Assembly: GCA_031002005.1 (NCBI GenBank)
Contig: JARYHS010009186.1
Span: forward strand, 248,863,894 to 248,927,893
Reading direction: 5' to 3'
Length of the DNA: 64,000 nt
Source: Vandiemenella viatica
Lineage: Eukaryota; Arthropoda; Insecta; Orthoptera; Morabidae
Below the pieces are notes generated by a model. The model searched no databases. It worked only from the letters and a program-made list of their open reading frames with translations, and had not been told where the DNA came from. Made by a program: the position numbers and the translations under genes. Positions 53,370-64,000 of the stretch are shown here, piece after piece (the stretch's first letter is position 1; every line of letters starts with the position of its first letter).

Positions 53370-54135
53370 AAATAACAGCCAGCTTATTAGGTACACAAAT
53401 AAAAACTAAAGGTTGGTTATTATAAGGTGGAGAAAGAATTGCTTGTTGAAGACTTGAAAAGTTTTGGCATAACATTTGATAATAAGCTCAACTGGACAGG
53501 ACACATTGGACAGGTAGCAGGAAAAGGGTTCAAAATCCTGCACTTGCTGGAGAGATTGAAGAGGGGATGTATCAGGGAAGTAAATGAATTGGGTAACAAA
53601 ACTTTTGTTATATCATTGCTTAAATATGGTGGTGTAGTATGAGAACCACATTTTGGGTATCAAACACAGGAGTTGGAGAGGATGCAAAGAAGGGCTGCTA
53701 GATGTGTGTCTGTAAATAACCACAACACAATCAGAAACTGATATGATGAAAGAGCTGGAACGGGATTCATCTGAAGACAGAAGTAGAGTGAAGAGAGTCA
53801 TGGGAGTGTACAAGGCGTATATTGGTGACCTGACGTGGAAAGATATCGATGTAAGAATTAGAAGCAATGCATGGAAGGGACAAGATTACCATGACCACAA
53901 GCTGGCACTCGATTGCAGGCACAAGGGTGTGTGAAGATTTTCTTTCGTAGGTAACGGGGTCAGGGATTGGAATAAGTTACCAAGAGAAATGATGAATAAT
54001 TTACCAAAAACGTTGAAAGAATTTTAAGTTGAAATTTGTAGATGTCAAAAGTAAGTGGGTACAAGACAGGGGAAAAATGGATGTGTAGGGAAATAGTTAA
54101 CGAAGCGTGCGCTCCATTGCAATTAAATTAAATAA
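53370..54135 (+). pseudogene. LINE family B copy with stops
   Basis: It follows 13205-14065 from KELLVEDLK, FGITFDNKLNWTGHIGQVA, LLKYGGVV, a stop where WDPH is expected, and QRRAARCVS, to DWNKLPREMMNNLPKTLKEF. It ends at GCGCTCCATTGCAATTAAAT. Several stops make it inactive. Confidence 0.85.
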
Positions 54136-54139
54136 TATA

Positions 54140-55845
54140 AAATTTCTAAAAGTTATTAGGTGTTAAATAATAACGGATAAGTGGGACAGAGGAAAAGTTT
54201 CCTTAGATAATTTTCATGGGTATCAAATGAAAGCTGCGAACACGCCGTCTCTCAAAATTTCTCGATTTTCTTTTTTATCCTATGATTTTTGGAAGATTTT
54301 GTAGAAAAACCATTAAAAAAATACATTACCCAATCTTTATTTCCGAAACTAATGATTCGAAAAAATTTTCAAAGTTTAAAGCGATATGCAACCTGCTTAA
54401 GTTTACAGGAAAACTTTCTGGAGTTTATCGATTTTGAAAAATAACTAAATGAGTGATTCAAAAAAATTGATGCTTCAGCAGTTACTTTTTTTCGATAAAA
54501 CATATTACGCATCATTCGATTGAGAATTTCATGAGTAGGAAATTAATATCTCATAAAAACCATTTTTTATTTTCAAAAAATTTCTAGGTTACACATAAGT
54601 TTTTTTTTATATATACCACTTGAAACACAATTTAAAGAAACATATAATGAACTCTAATATTTTAAACAACTTTTTTTCCTTAAATTAATTTTATAAATAA
54701 TCCTTGCACGAACCCTCAGTGCGTGAGAGTAACTCGCACTTGACAATGCCAATTAAAAATGTCTATATCTGCTGTTATTGACTACAGCGCACTGAACAAA
54801 GCAGACTGACTCTAGAATCTACATAGATCATAATACAAAGGCCACATCTAATCTTCCTTCACATTGTTAACAGTCAGTCTAAATGTTTAAGCGATTCGTT
54901 AGTAAATCTTGCGATTCAAACTCCCTGTTGTGGACTGTCGTCCAGGTTTCTAATATCCTGAGTTACGAAATGGAGTGTGTGAATAACGATGAGCGGCAGT
55001 ACCGATTGTAACAGGTCCATATCGATTCTGAAATGATTCCTCATATCAGTTGGCTTCTCGCATCAGAGATAAGGATATATGAGTCGTTTCCTACGATACT
55101 GTGAAGCTCTTCGTTAGTCGTCTTTTTCCCTATTATTCCTTGAACTGACATCTCTTGCAAATCTTTGATCTGATCGTGTGAACTATATCGGAACGCTCCG
55201 TGACTCAAATTCGCCGTAAAGCTGTATTCTCCTTTACCAGGTAGTATTACATGTACAGAAGAAAACTTCATGCCTTTTTACTCTGGTAGAGACAGACACA
55301 ACTAACGAAAGAAACCGAACTATCGAGTTATAAATCTTCTGAGAGGGAACAGGAAGACGAAGTAGTCCCGTTGGTGACACCAATTAATTCTCCTTGGCAC
55401 TCATTAGCAGATCATTAAGATGTTCATGATAACAGCACCCGCACATATAGCTTCCGCCCAGTCCCGATATCGCCACTTCACGTGATCATGACGTCACAGT
55501 AACGCTGTAAGCCAGCTGATAATTCACGCTTGCAACCAGTTGTGTTGGATCCCACAGCTCCAAAATTAACAGAAATACGTGATTCAAGAACCTACGGAGA
55601 TGCCTTTACACTGAACTAAATTTCTTATACGATCAATGTTTAACATCTATGCGACGAATTGACTCTGTAGAAAATGGACGCGTTCCTGAACCGCCAAAAA
55701 AAAAGAGAGAAACACATTTTTTTTAAAAATGTGTGGTGTAGGACGCACGACAGAACTTCGAACATCGTGTATATTTCTTTTTCCAGAGATGTTACGATTG
55801 CAGTTGTAAGCAACTTTCTTTCTAAGATTTACCTGCTACAAGCAC
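54140..55845. other. Intergenic, nothing recognised
   Basis: AT-rich DNA. A short minus-strand frame (55041-55271) shows no motif. A run of four AAG/ACG CpG-rich stretches near 55440-55520 is unremarkable. Confidence 0.45.
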
Positions 55846-55849
55846 GTTC

Positions 55850-56375
55850 TCGTTGCTCAACTTTTGGTCAGACCATTGCTTGAGTATGGTAGTGTAGTAT
55901 GAGACCCAAATTTTGCGTATCAAATACAGGAGTAGGAAAGGGTGCAAAAAAGGGTTGCTAGATTTGTTTCTGGAAATTACCGCAGCAACAGATATGATAA
56001 AAGAGCTGGAATGGGTTCATTGGAAGACAGGAGGAGGATGACGAAGGTCCTGGGAGTGTACAAGTCGTATATTGGTGATGAGGCATGGAAAAATATTGGT
56101 GTAAAAATTGAAAGTAATGAATGCCTGGAAGGGAAAAGATGACCATAACCACAAGCTGGCACTCGATTTCAGGCACAAGGGTGTAGGAAGATTCTGTTTT
56201 TTGCGTAAGGTTGTCAGGGATTGAAATAAGTTACCAAGAGAAATGAATAATTTACCAAAAACGTCGAAAGAATTTAAAGCTAAAATTTGCGGAGAGTAAA
56301 TGTAGATGGCTTCAGGAAAGTGAGAAGGGGGGTGTGTATGGGAATTGCCACCGGGGCGTGCGCTCCATCGTAATT
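55850..56375 (+). pseudogene. LINE family B copy, decayed
   Basis: It begins in LLEYGSVV and continues QKRVARFVSGNYRS, WKNIGVKIESNE, DHNHKLALDFRHKGVGRF, to the 3' word GTGCGCTCCATCGTAATTTA. Indels and stops break the frame. Confidence 0.83.
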
Positions 56376-56399
56376 TAATTAAATATTATTATAACTAAA

Positions 56400-57630
56400 G
56401 TGACGCTTTTCCTCTCCCCCTCCCTCCCCGACGAGGGTAATGCTTTGATGTCACCATACTAAACAATAGTATAAAAGTGACAACAAATGCAGTTCATACA
56501 GAGATATTCCTACATGTACAAAAATCCACATGTAGTAAACTGCACACAATGATAACGCACGTAAAATATATTCTGAAGTAAAAATTGTTTACAGCATTTC
56601 ATGAAACCTTGAGCTATTCCATTACGTTTCAGCAACATTTGAACCTATTTTAACGACGCCAATCCGTTGCTGTGTGTAATTTTTCAGTAGATTTTCTTGA
56701 AGCCTGATAAATGTTCTTAACAACAGCCATTTATAAAAACAAGCGTGCTACAGTAGCGTTTCTCAACCTTTTTAAACCGACTACCAGTCAAAAATAATTC
56801 TGCCGAATCGCTAAATTACATGGGCCTAATTTATACTTAATCGCAATTTCTAGTAAATCCAGGTTCAAATTCGCATACATGAAACTACGGTTATAACAGA
56901 TTTTTTTTTTTTTTTTTTCTTTGGGCTTTACACCTGGTCGTTTATTTATTTCGTTTAGTTGGACAAAGTCATTTCAAACAACCTCTCAAATAAGGTAATG
57001 AATGTTACGATCTGATTCTGACTCATGGTAGGTTTGAAAATAAGCGTTTTGTGTTTTAGGCGTAAATTGGATGAGTGTGGAAAAACGTCTAGACATCTAA
57101 CCAAATCTAACCATAATTGATGGTATAACGCGAAAAAATGAGAGCTCATTGAAATATAGAAATTGAGCAAGTATGTTTCACATTCTGTATATGGTGGAAA
57201 GAACAACATAAAAACGCATAAGAAACAGCTTGATGGCGCCAGGATGGTGTGTTTCGAGCCGCGTGGAATGAGTCGAGTAATAAGGACCGCCGCAGCCCCG
57301 CTCTTAATTGGAGCCGCGTCTTTGTGGAACGACCCCTGCCGGTTCAATTAATGCGTTTTTTTCTTCCTTTTTTCCTCCCAGTCAACAAGTACAAAGCGAC
57401 TCATTCACCGCTCCAAGACGCATACATCTATCTGGGTGCGTTCAACCCGCTCGCCACATCTCCTAATGTATACAGGTCGGATGGAAATAAGGCAAAATTT
57501 GTCAAGAAAATAAATATTCATGCGTCAGCAGAATCACTCAACACAGCCTACGATTCACTGTTGTGTCACTGACTTCTAAGCAGACCTGCAACGAAAGGAT
57601 ACAATCCAACACGTTTGGGAATGGGTTACG
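56400..57630. other. Intergenic, nothing recognised
   Basis: Mixed-composition DNA. A CpG-rich patch at about 57255-57345 overlaps short frames without family motifs. Confidence 0.4.
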
Positions 57631-57634
57631 TAGT

Positions 57635-57935
57635 TGTATTCCTGCGGTCCTCCCTGGTTTCCAGAAATCGCTCCAGGGAAATGGCGGAATGGTTCCATCA
57701 AAAGACCATGAAAGATTTTTTATTTAATTTAATTTAATTTTTTTCTTGTGGCTTTTCGCCTCGTCGACGTCAAAAGAGGCGGGAAACGCCGGGAAGCAAG
57801 GAACTGGAAGGGTTTCGCAGCGGCCTTTTGAAGAAACCATTCGCTCCAAGTGATTTCGGGAAATCAAGAAAAATCAAAGTATGAATGACTAAGGAGATTT
57901 GAACTCATGTCCTTCCGAAAAGCAAGCGTAATATA
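57635..57935. mobile_element. Two SINE fragments in opposite orientation
   Basis: 57635-57715 is a plus-strand SINE body fragment (CCAGAAATCGCTCCAGGGAAATG, read in two parts). 57738-57935 is a minus-strand copy (body AGAGGCGGGAAACGCCGGGA, degenerate B box). They are separated by a short TTTAATTTAATTTAATTT run that resembles a LINE family B tail. Confidence 0.65.
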
Positions 57936-58231
57936 ACAATAGCATTCCCTGGAGGATCTCGGAACCAGAATATAACACACAGCGTTAAAAATATTCATTT
58001 CGTGCTAACACAACAGTTATAATATCCTATGGAACAGAGTTATATAAATAATTATAGAAGAAGGCAGTGCTAACATTCGGTTATACAAGTTTATATGTCG
58101 AATAAATCCAGTAGGTGTATTTGTAAACAATCAGGAAACAGAATTGAACACTCATCATGACAACGAAAGAAACCAAGTGATACTCCCTGTTATGTACATT
58201 TATCTATAGTTGATTGCAAAATTTACAGCGA

Positions 58232-58473
58232 ACGACCGACCGTGATAACGCTCGGGCCTCGCATTCGGGAGGACGCAGGTTCGAATCACCTTCCGCCTAC
58301 CCAGATTTCGGCCCCCCCCCCTGGTTTCCCGAAATCACTCCAGGGAAATGGCGAAATGGTTCCATCAAAAGGCTATGACCGATTTCCTTCCAGTTCTTTG
58401 CTCCCAGTTCTTTTCCTCGTCTGATGACCACGACGTCGATAAGGTGTAAAGACCTAAGCGAAAAAAAAAAAAC
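58232..58473 (+). mobile_element. tRNA-derived SINE, near full length
   Basis: The head has GTGATAACGCTCGGGCCTCG, the B box is GGTTCGAATC, and the body CCCGAAATCACTCCAGGGAAA has a C run. It ends GACGTCGATAAGGTGTAAAG and an A12 tail. It belongs to the CGACGTCGA-ending subfamily. Confidence 0.85.
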
Positions 58474-60690
58474 AGATGAATGAAAATAGGATACCAAAGC
58501 AGACACCAAAATAAAAAGGAAATAATTAGGAAATGCGGGAGATGGGTAACGTTAGTGAAGATGGAAAGACAGTTTTATCTACGGGTCGAAGGGACTAGCA
58601 CTCAAGCCTGTATTAGCAATTTATGATCACATTTGGTGTAGTTTACACAAAATCTGGTAGGTTAACAGGAAAGAGTTGTTAGATTGATGAATCAAAAACT
58701 TTGAATTGTATTTTAATGATGAAACGCATTGTAATTTTGTGATTTATTTATTTATTTCTAAACTTATTTAAATGGCCTCAAGAATACTTAAATTTAAAAC
58801 AAATATTATACATGCATGAAGCTTCTTTACCTTTGATATTTAACACATTACGTCATACGAGATACTCGACTTTATGGACGATTCATTTTCACATTGCTTC
58901 AATTGCGCGGTGCGATACATAATTATTGATACCGTTTACAAAATTCGTCAGATTTTTTCCTTATACTTGCTCCAACAGTGTTTTATTTATTTTACAAAAT
59001 ATCTCAGACCTCCCACTAGCATTATCTTGACTTATTCCCCAAACAAGCTGATTTTTAAATTATTATTACTTTATCTTACTATACACATGTCAAACCGGAA
59101 AAAGTCTTCTATTAGCGCATAATATCGATTTATTTCTCTGTATTTTGCCGACATACGAAATCATTTTGACTATTTTTGAAGTAATAGTGGATAAGAGAGA
59201 ACTGCAACTTTTACCAAAGGTTCGAAACTCAATTTGATAACGTTATGGCTGACAGAAACCTTAGTTTCAATTCTTATGATAGTTTTCATCAATAACTTGA
59301 CAGAAAACTGGCAAACACAGACGAAGATTTACAGTCACTTACACACAAAACGGGAAATAATCACATATTTCACCCCTCTGAAGTCTGAGAGGCCATTTAA
59401 AATTCTGTGTTACTAGCGAAAGTTTTAATGCAACAACCCTGATAGTAATTAAAGTACTCGACTCGAATTTCGAGTTTCGTGTAAAAGAGTTCAGCTCTGA
59501 TAGTAGAACTTGCTTTCATGTTACACAACACTTTCACTATTAGATCAGAAGTTAAGATAATTATTCACAGAACTGTACTTCTGCTATACAGGTGGGGGGG
59601 AGGGGAAATTACCAGTCAAGAATTAAAGTTATACATTATTGTCACTCCGCCTTTTAAACTCGACAACGCAGCACCATCATGCCTGTGTCAATCCGCGTCA
59701 ATCAATATATCAGTGAAATATCCTCAGTCATCGTTAAATCTGCAGTGGATCAGTGAGTAGACCTACCGCCATGCCGAAAATAAAATTTTCTGATAGTGCG
59801 AAGTTACGTAAGGGAATTTAGAGAGGAGTATTTTAGTACCGATGAAAGAGTTCTATTCTGTAAATTATTTGAAATTAAAGTGATTTCATCAAAACGATTT
59901 AAAATTTAATTTCCCATGGTGCAGCGAGTGCACGGAAGCAAATTATTCTGTTTACATGAAAGCGACACTACTAGATAAAATGAATGATGTATAATTGAGC
60001 ATGTTTTAATGTATAGTAAATTTAAATGTTTGGTCATATTTTGTCATTTTTAGGTCATATTTTCCCATTTTTAAGGTCATATTTGCCTGCATATTTCGTT
60101 GTTATTTTGGTCATAAAGATCCGTATCCCATTCATCACTGCTTCTCCAAAGCTTTTCCAAGTTGATATGAAGTACGTCTAATATCAATAAACGATAGGAC
60201 AGCATGGTGATGATAAAACGCTCAGCATCGTCGCAAGTTTCAGAATAACAATAGAGCACTATAACAGTGCCTGTCTCCATATTTCCATTTCACATTCCTT
60301 TGCGGCGGATTTCATTATTCCTGAATCGTCCACTGCACGCTACAGTGGGCTAGATGTAGAAAATGGCATACTTTTTGACTGCATGCCGTGTTTCCAAATG
60401 GTTCGTCATCAATGTGCATTGCAATGGTGGCGAGCGCGTCCTTCCAGGATCCGTTTTACAGATGTGGAATGTCGTGGCTACAACTCGCAGCGTCGAGTAA
60501 CATCCACCGCTGCTTCAAAGAAGTTATAGAGGTGAATGAATTCTTTTTATACAGAACACACCTGGCGCTACATTCCAGGAGGTCACTGGGAGACCATACG
60601 TTGGCGATAATTTTCAAGCTTAAGTCACAGTACGACAGTTAAGTCCTCTACATGCTTGAGATGACGGCTGTTTGGGAACCGTTTCCGTGA
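58474..60690. other. Intergenic, with GGTCATATTTT repeats
   Basis: AT-rich sequence. Near 60025-60095 the word GGTCATATTT occurs four times within about 60 bp. No gene was recognised; frames at 60077-60280 and 60388-60642 lack motifs. Confidence 0.4.
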
Positions 60691-60694
60691 AAAG

Positions 60695-61095
60695 TTCTGA
60701 AGTAGTAAGTACTGGTGAAGAGAGTGCTGGGAATGTACAGGTCATATGTTGGTGATGGGGCTTGGAGGGATATTGGTCAAAGAATTATGAATGGTGCATG
60801 GAAGGGGAAAGACGACCATGACAACAAGCTGGCGGTCGATTTCGTGGATAAGGGAGTGGCAAATTTTATTTTGTAGGTACGGGTGTCAGGGATTGGAACA
60901 AATTACCAAGTGAACTGATGAATAATTTACCAAAAACTCTTAAGGAATTTAAAATTATAATTTGTAAATCGGAAAGGTAAATTTGGAGGAATTTAACAAT
61001 CCAATTATAACAGATAATTTTTAAAAATAAAATAAAAAGAGGTAATTAGATGACTATGGGAATTCCCATCGGAGTTTTAGCGCCATCGCAATTAA
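60695..61095 (+). pseudogene. LINE family B copy, decayed
   Basis: It reads VLGMYRSYVGDGAWRDIGQR, WKGKDDHDNKLAVDFVDKGV, DWNKLPSELMNNLPKTLKEF. It ends near CGCCATCGCAATTAAAA, with frame breaks. Confidence 0.8.
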
Positions 61096-61309
61096 AAATC
61101 AATAATAATCATTTAGATTCACGTACAAGGAACAATGAAGCAGTGTTTCACACACCAATCAAGGGCTATATGATTCGATGACATTTACAGTTATTAGTAT
61201 TATTCTATTATCCATTGAAATAATACCTAAGACAGATTAGCAGCAGCGAAAAGAGAAAAACTTTTGTATAAAATTAAGTTTCTTTTTAAAAAATCTAAAA
61301 CAACATATT

Positions 61310-61520
61310 ACACATTTTATAGGGGAATGAGGAGTTGGAATAAATTACTAAGGAAAATGAAGAATTTATCAGAAAAAATTAAATGATTTAAAGCTAAAAT
61401 TCGTATAGCCAAAAGTAGTTTTTTATTAAATTAAATTACACTAAATTAATCATTAAGAATTTTTTAAATGCAAATTGGGAAGGTCGGCTACATTATAATT
61501 AAATTAAATTAAAATTGAAT
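61310..61520 (+). pseudogene. LINE family B tail fragment
   Basis: Short stretch with RSWNKLLRKMKNLSEKIK followed by an ATTAAATTA-type tail. Very degenerate. Confidence 0.5.
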
Positions 61521-61539
61521 TATTATATGGAGCTGAGTG

Positions 61540-61945
61540 TACCTCAAAAGGAATTCCAGTGTATGAAATGTAGTGTTACGGAAATGTGTTGAAAATATAA
61601 TTGAGAGATGCAGCACGAAATTAATTTGAAATAACAGGTAAAGAACGACAAGAACAAAGGAAATGGTGTGCCATTCCGGTTTGGCTAATTTGTGGGGAGA
61701 ACCGGCAGTAGCATGGTAGGGGCGGAGACCGGATGGTGGGTCGCATTTTAAGTCATGCGGGATTGGTTAATTTGTAAGAGGAGGGAACAGTCGAAGGGAC
61801 GAACTGCAGAGGAAGACCAAGATTAGCGTATATGAGTCAGCTAATTGAGGACGTGGGTTTGTTTAGAAGTAGTAATTAAGTTAGGACAGGAAGAGATGGA
61901 AGCCTGCATCAAACCAGATGAGACACTTATGGCAGGAAAAGGAAT
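61540..61945 (+). pseudogene. LINE family A 3' remnant
   Basis: Pieces read VGRILSHAGLVNL, EGTNCRGRPRLAYMSQLIED and WKPASNQMRHLWQE, with frame changes and stops. They correspond to the last 100 residues of 32150-32880. Confidence 0.72.
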
Positions 61946-62179
61946 GCTTGTGTAGATGACTGTGTGTTATGTTCAATGTGCCGCACATAAGAGATGAAGG
62001 AGGGGTAAATGCTATTGTACTCTATTTGGATCTATTCTACTGTTTGACAGCACGGGGATTCGGGTATGGTGTCCCTACTCGATGGACCTATCACCAACAC
62101 TGTCCTATGTCCCCACTGTACACGGATGCGGAGAAGTTTAGGAATGAACCCTGGACTTTGGCACACTGGAGCTGGTGTC

Positions 62180-62450
62180 AAGCATTAAGCACATTTCCGG
62201 GTCTCAACGACCTAGTCCACCGGGCGGATTCTGAAATAACCTTACTTACCGTCCTACTTATCATTGGGGAGGACCGGGATTAAACCCGGTTCGGCCATCC
62301 TGACTGAGGTTTTCCGTGGTTTTCCTGTCAATTTAGGCGAATGCAGGGATGGTTCCCTACCAGGCCACGGCCGACTTCAATCCCCCCTCCCTCCCTTTAA
62401 GTTAGTCGGCTGAAAAGGATCCTTGAGATCCTCCAGCAGCCCGCAACCCA
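62180..62450 (+). repeat. Diverged SINE/LINE-tail repeat
   Basis: GACCGGGATTAAACCCGGTTC lies next to GCCATCCTGACTGAGGTTTT, TTAGGCGAATGCAGGGATGG and CCACGGCCGACTTC. This is the same order of words as the common SINE body (CATCCAGAT, GGTTTCCC, GAATGCCGGGATG, CATGGCCGAATTCC). It is probably a distant relative. Confidence 0.55.
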
Positions 62451-62454
62451 GGCT

Positions 62455-64000
62455 TTAACTGGGAGGAATGAAATTTGTATATAAAAAAACTCTTACTTAC
62501 CAAACATGCACGAAATTTAATGTTTTCTGCTGAAACTGCACTGGTTACCGAGTGAGATATCAGTTTGAGACAATGCATAACATTGATGACTTAAATTACT
62601 ATAATTTAGATGCAAGTATTTCTCAAGTTTTCGACTTTACAAGCTGTTAGTTTATTTTCGCTGTACCCACCGACAAAACAGTCGACTGAATTTATACTCG
62701 ACTAAGTGAACAATGTGTTGCTCGCCTGTCTTTTGAGATTTCTTTCGCCTAATACCATTTACTCTAGACGTGACCATATTTGTATGAGGAACGTGATGCA
62801 GATCTTGGTGGCCTTTATTGGCTTAGTGGCACATTTTTAGGAAAGTTGTAAAGCCGCTGTCTCCGAGGATTCAAGGAGAGGCGAGGAGACGAGCGGAAAC
62901 GGAAGTCGAGTGGGGCCACGCGAGCGGCATCTTAATGTGGAGCTCACCGCCGGAGAGACCCGCAGAGCATCCAGACCAGTACGGAACGCACCGTACAGAA
63001 GATACTGTAATTCAGAAACGGAGATGACAATACATTTCAAGGATATGTCCTATGACTTCGATTAGCTCTTCAGATCTATACTTATATTGTAAATGCGAAA
63101 CTAACTGCCTCTCTGTCTGTTTATTACATTTTCACGACTAAACGGTTAAACCGATCTTGATAAAATTTGACAAGGTAATACTGTTTCATTTGGAAGAACA
63201 TATCATTAAGTATATTGATTGAAATTTTGAAAAATAAACCGAATGGTGATAGACAGATGGATAGCGTGTGTAAGTCCCTTTAATGTTATATCGGTCACTC
63301 AGGCTTTGTTTCTTTCGCAGTCAGTTTGTTTAGCATTGATTCCTCAATCCTAATAATTCCAACAGACGTACCATTCCAGACTATAGTTCTCACTAAAATT
63401 AGCGTTTGCGATGATTATCAATAAAGACTAGGGTAAGACACTGAAAGTAGCAAGGATACACTTAAGGGCAGTTATATGCCCAAAGGACAACAAAACCAAA
63501 AACGTTGTGTACAAAATATAAGATGTTCACAGAAAGTGACATAATTTTAAACCACAAACAAAAATCTGCCGGAGTAAATGTGGTAGATAATCCGCCAACA
63601 CAATCAACCCCACCTGCCCAGGTGTGTTGCTATTTTTAAACATGTTGCAAATTGGACATAGGTTCAATGGGAGAATCGCTTCCCCGTCGTTATTACCTCG
63701 ACTTGATGCTTCTTTGGAAAACTTTTACATAACTTACATTATCTATAATCCAATTAAATTCTAAGTCCAAGCGTGCAATCTCGCAGGTAACAGCTAGGGC
63801 TGTTGAAAATAACCTAAGGGGTTGACACTATGTCAGGCCCAATAATATTCCGGGGAACAATAACACCATACCTGTCGTAAATATTGATCTACGAACCTTA
63901 AACCACTTTCTGTTTTATTCCGTTTGAAAATATGATTTTTTAGTTCTCTGTTACGGGAACGTTATTTTTCGTTGTGACCGCAGATGTAATCCTAACCACA
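62455..64000. other. Intergenic right end, nothing recognised
   Basis: AT-rich sequence to the window edge. A CpG-rich minus-strand frame at 62837-63040 lacks motifs. A stretch near 63136-63180 (CGACTAAACGGTTAAACCGA) looks like a common arthropod repeat word but could not be assigned. Confidence 0.4.

Noticed and set aside
1..64000. CRISPR arrays, bacterial operons, rRNA genes or functional tRNA genes
   Set aside because: No regular repeat-spacer array and no complete tRNA cloverleaf were seen. All tRNA-like B boxes belong to SINEs or fragments.

Overview
This is an AT-rich, repeat-dense animal nuclear sequence, most likely from an arthropod and probably an insect with a large genome. The signs are a spliced gene with kilobase introns and consensus GT-AG junctions, many tRNA-derived SINEs, two LINE families, and mariner, Tc1, hAT-like, piggyBac-like and Transib-like DNA transposons. 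There are no bacterial operons, rRNA genes or CRISPR arrays. The exact order cannot be fixed from the sequence.

The one clear host gene is dystroglycan (Dg), on the minus strand. It starts in a GC-rich first coding exon at 50152 and leaves the window at the left. Eleven coding exons are placed with splice sites: 50152-49877, 23323-23105, 22742-22614, 20628-20506, 17155-17006, 15900-15655, 14627-14487, 12019-11785, 9908-9762, 6568-6217 and 3871-3461. In order they encode a signal peptide, cadherin-like domain 1, the alpha-dystroglycan S1-type domain ending in a furin-like RDRR site, a Ser/Thr/Pro-rich mucin-like stretch, cadherin-like domain 2, an S2/SEA-like domain, and a third cadherin-like domain. 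The membrane-proximal part, membrane span and cytoplasmic tail lie beyond the left edge. Exon 8 needs a one-base frame correction to join exon 9, which is either an assembly indel or a real lesion.

From 1 to 3,100 there is a LINE remnant, a nearly intact mariner whose third catalytic residue is mutated, and a LINE split by a SINE. From 3,400 to 23,300 lie exons 11 to 2 with repeats in the introns. From 23,300 to 49,900 is the huge intron 1, which holds SINEs, LINE tails, a 165-bp satellite, G-rich TIR elements, a candidate THAP-domain first exon and a piggyBac-like remnant. It also holds two paralogous blocks meeting across a 1000-N gap, which look like unmerged overlapping contigs. From 50,200 to 64,000, upstream of the gene, are a SINE split by a Transib-like element with RSS-like ends, decayed LINE copies and unremarkable AT-rich DNA.

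The most unusual signal is a class of small insertions (115-171 bp). Each has a short head followed by a near-perfect hairpin that runs to the end, flanked by 12-14 bp target-site duplications. Three occur here, and one has an empty site in the paralogous block.
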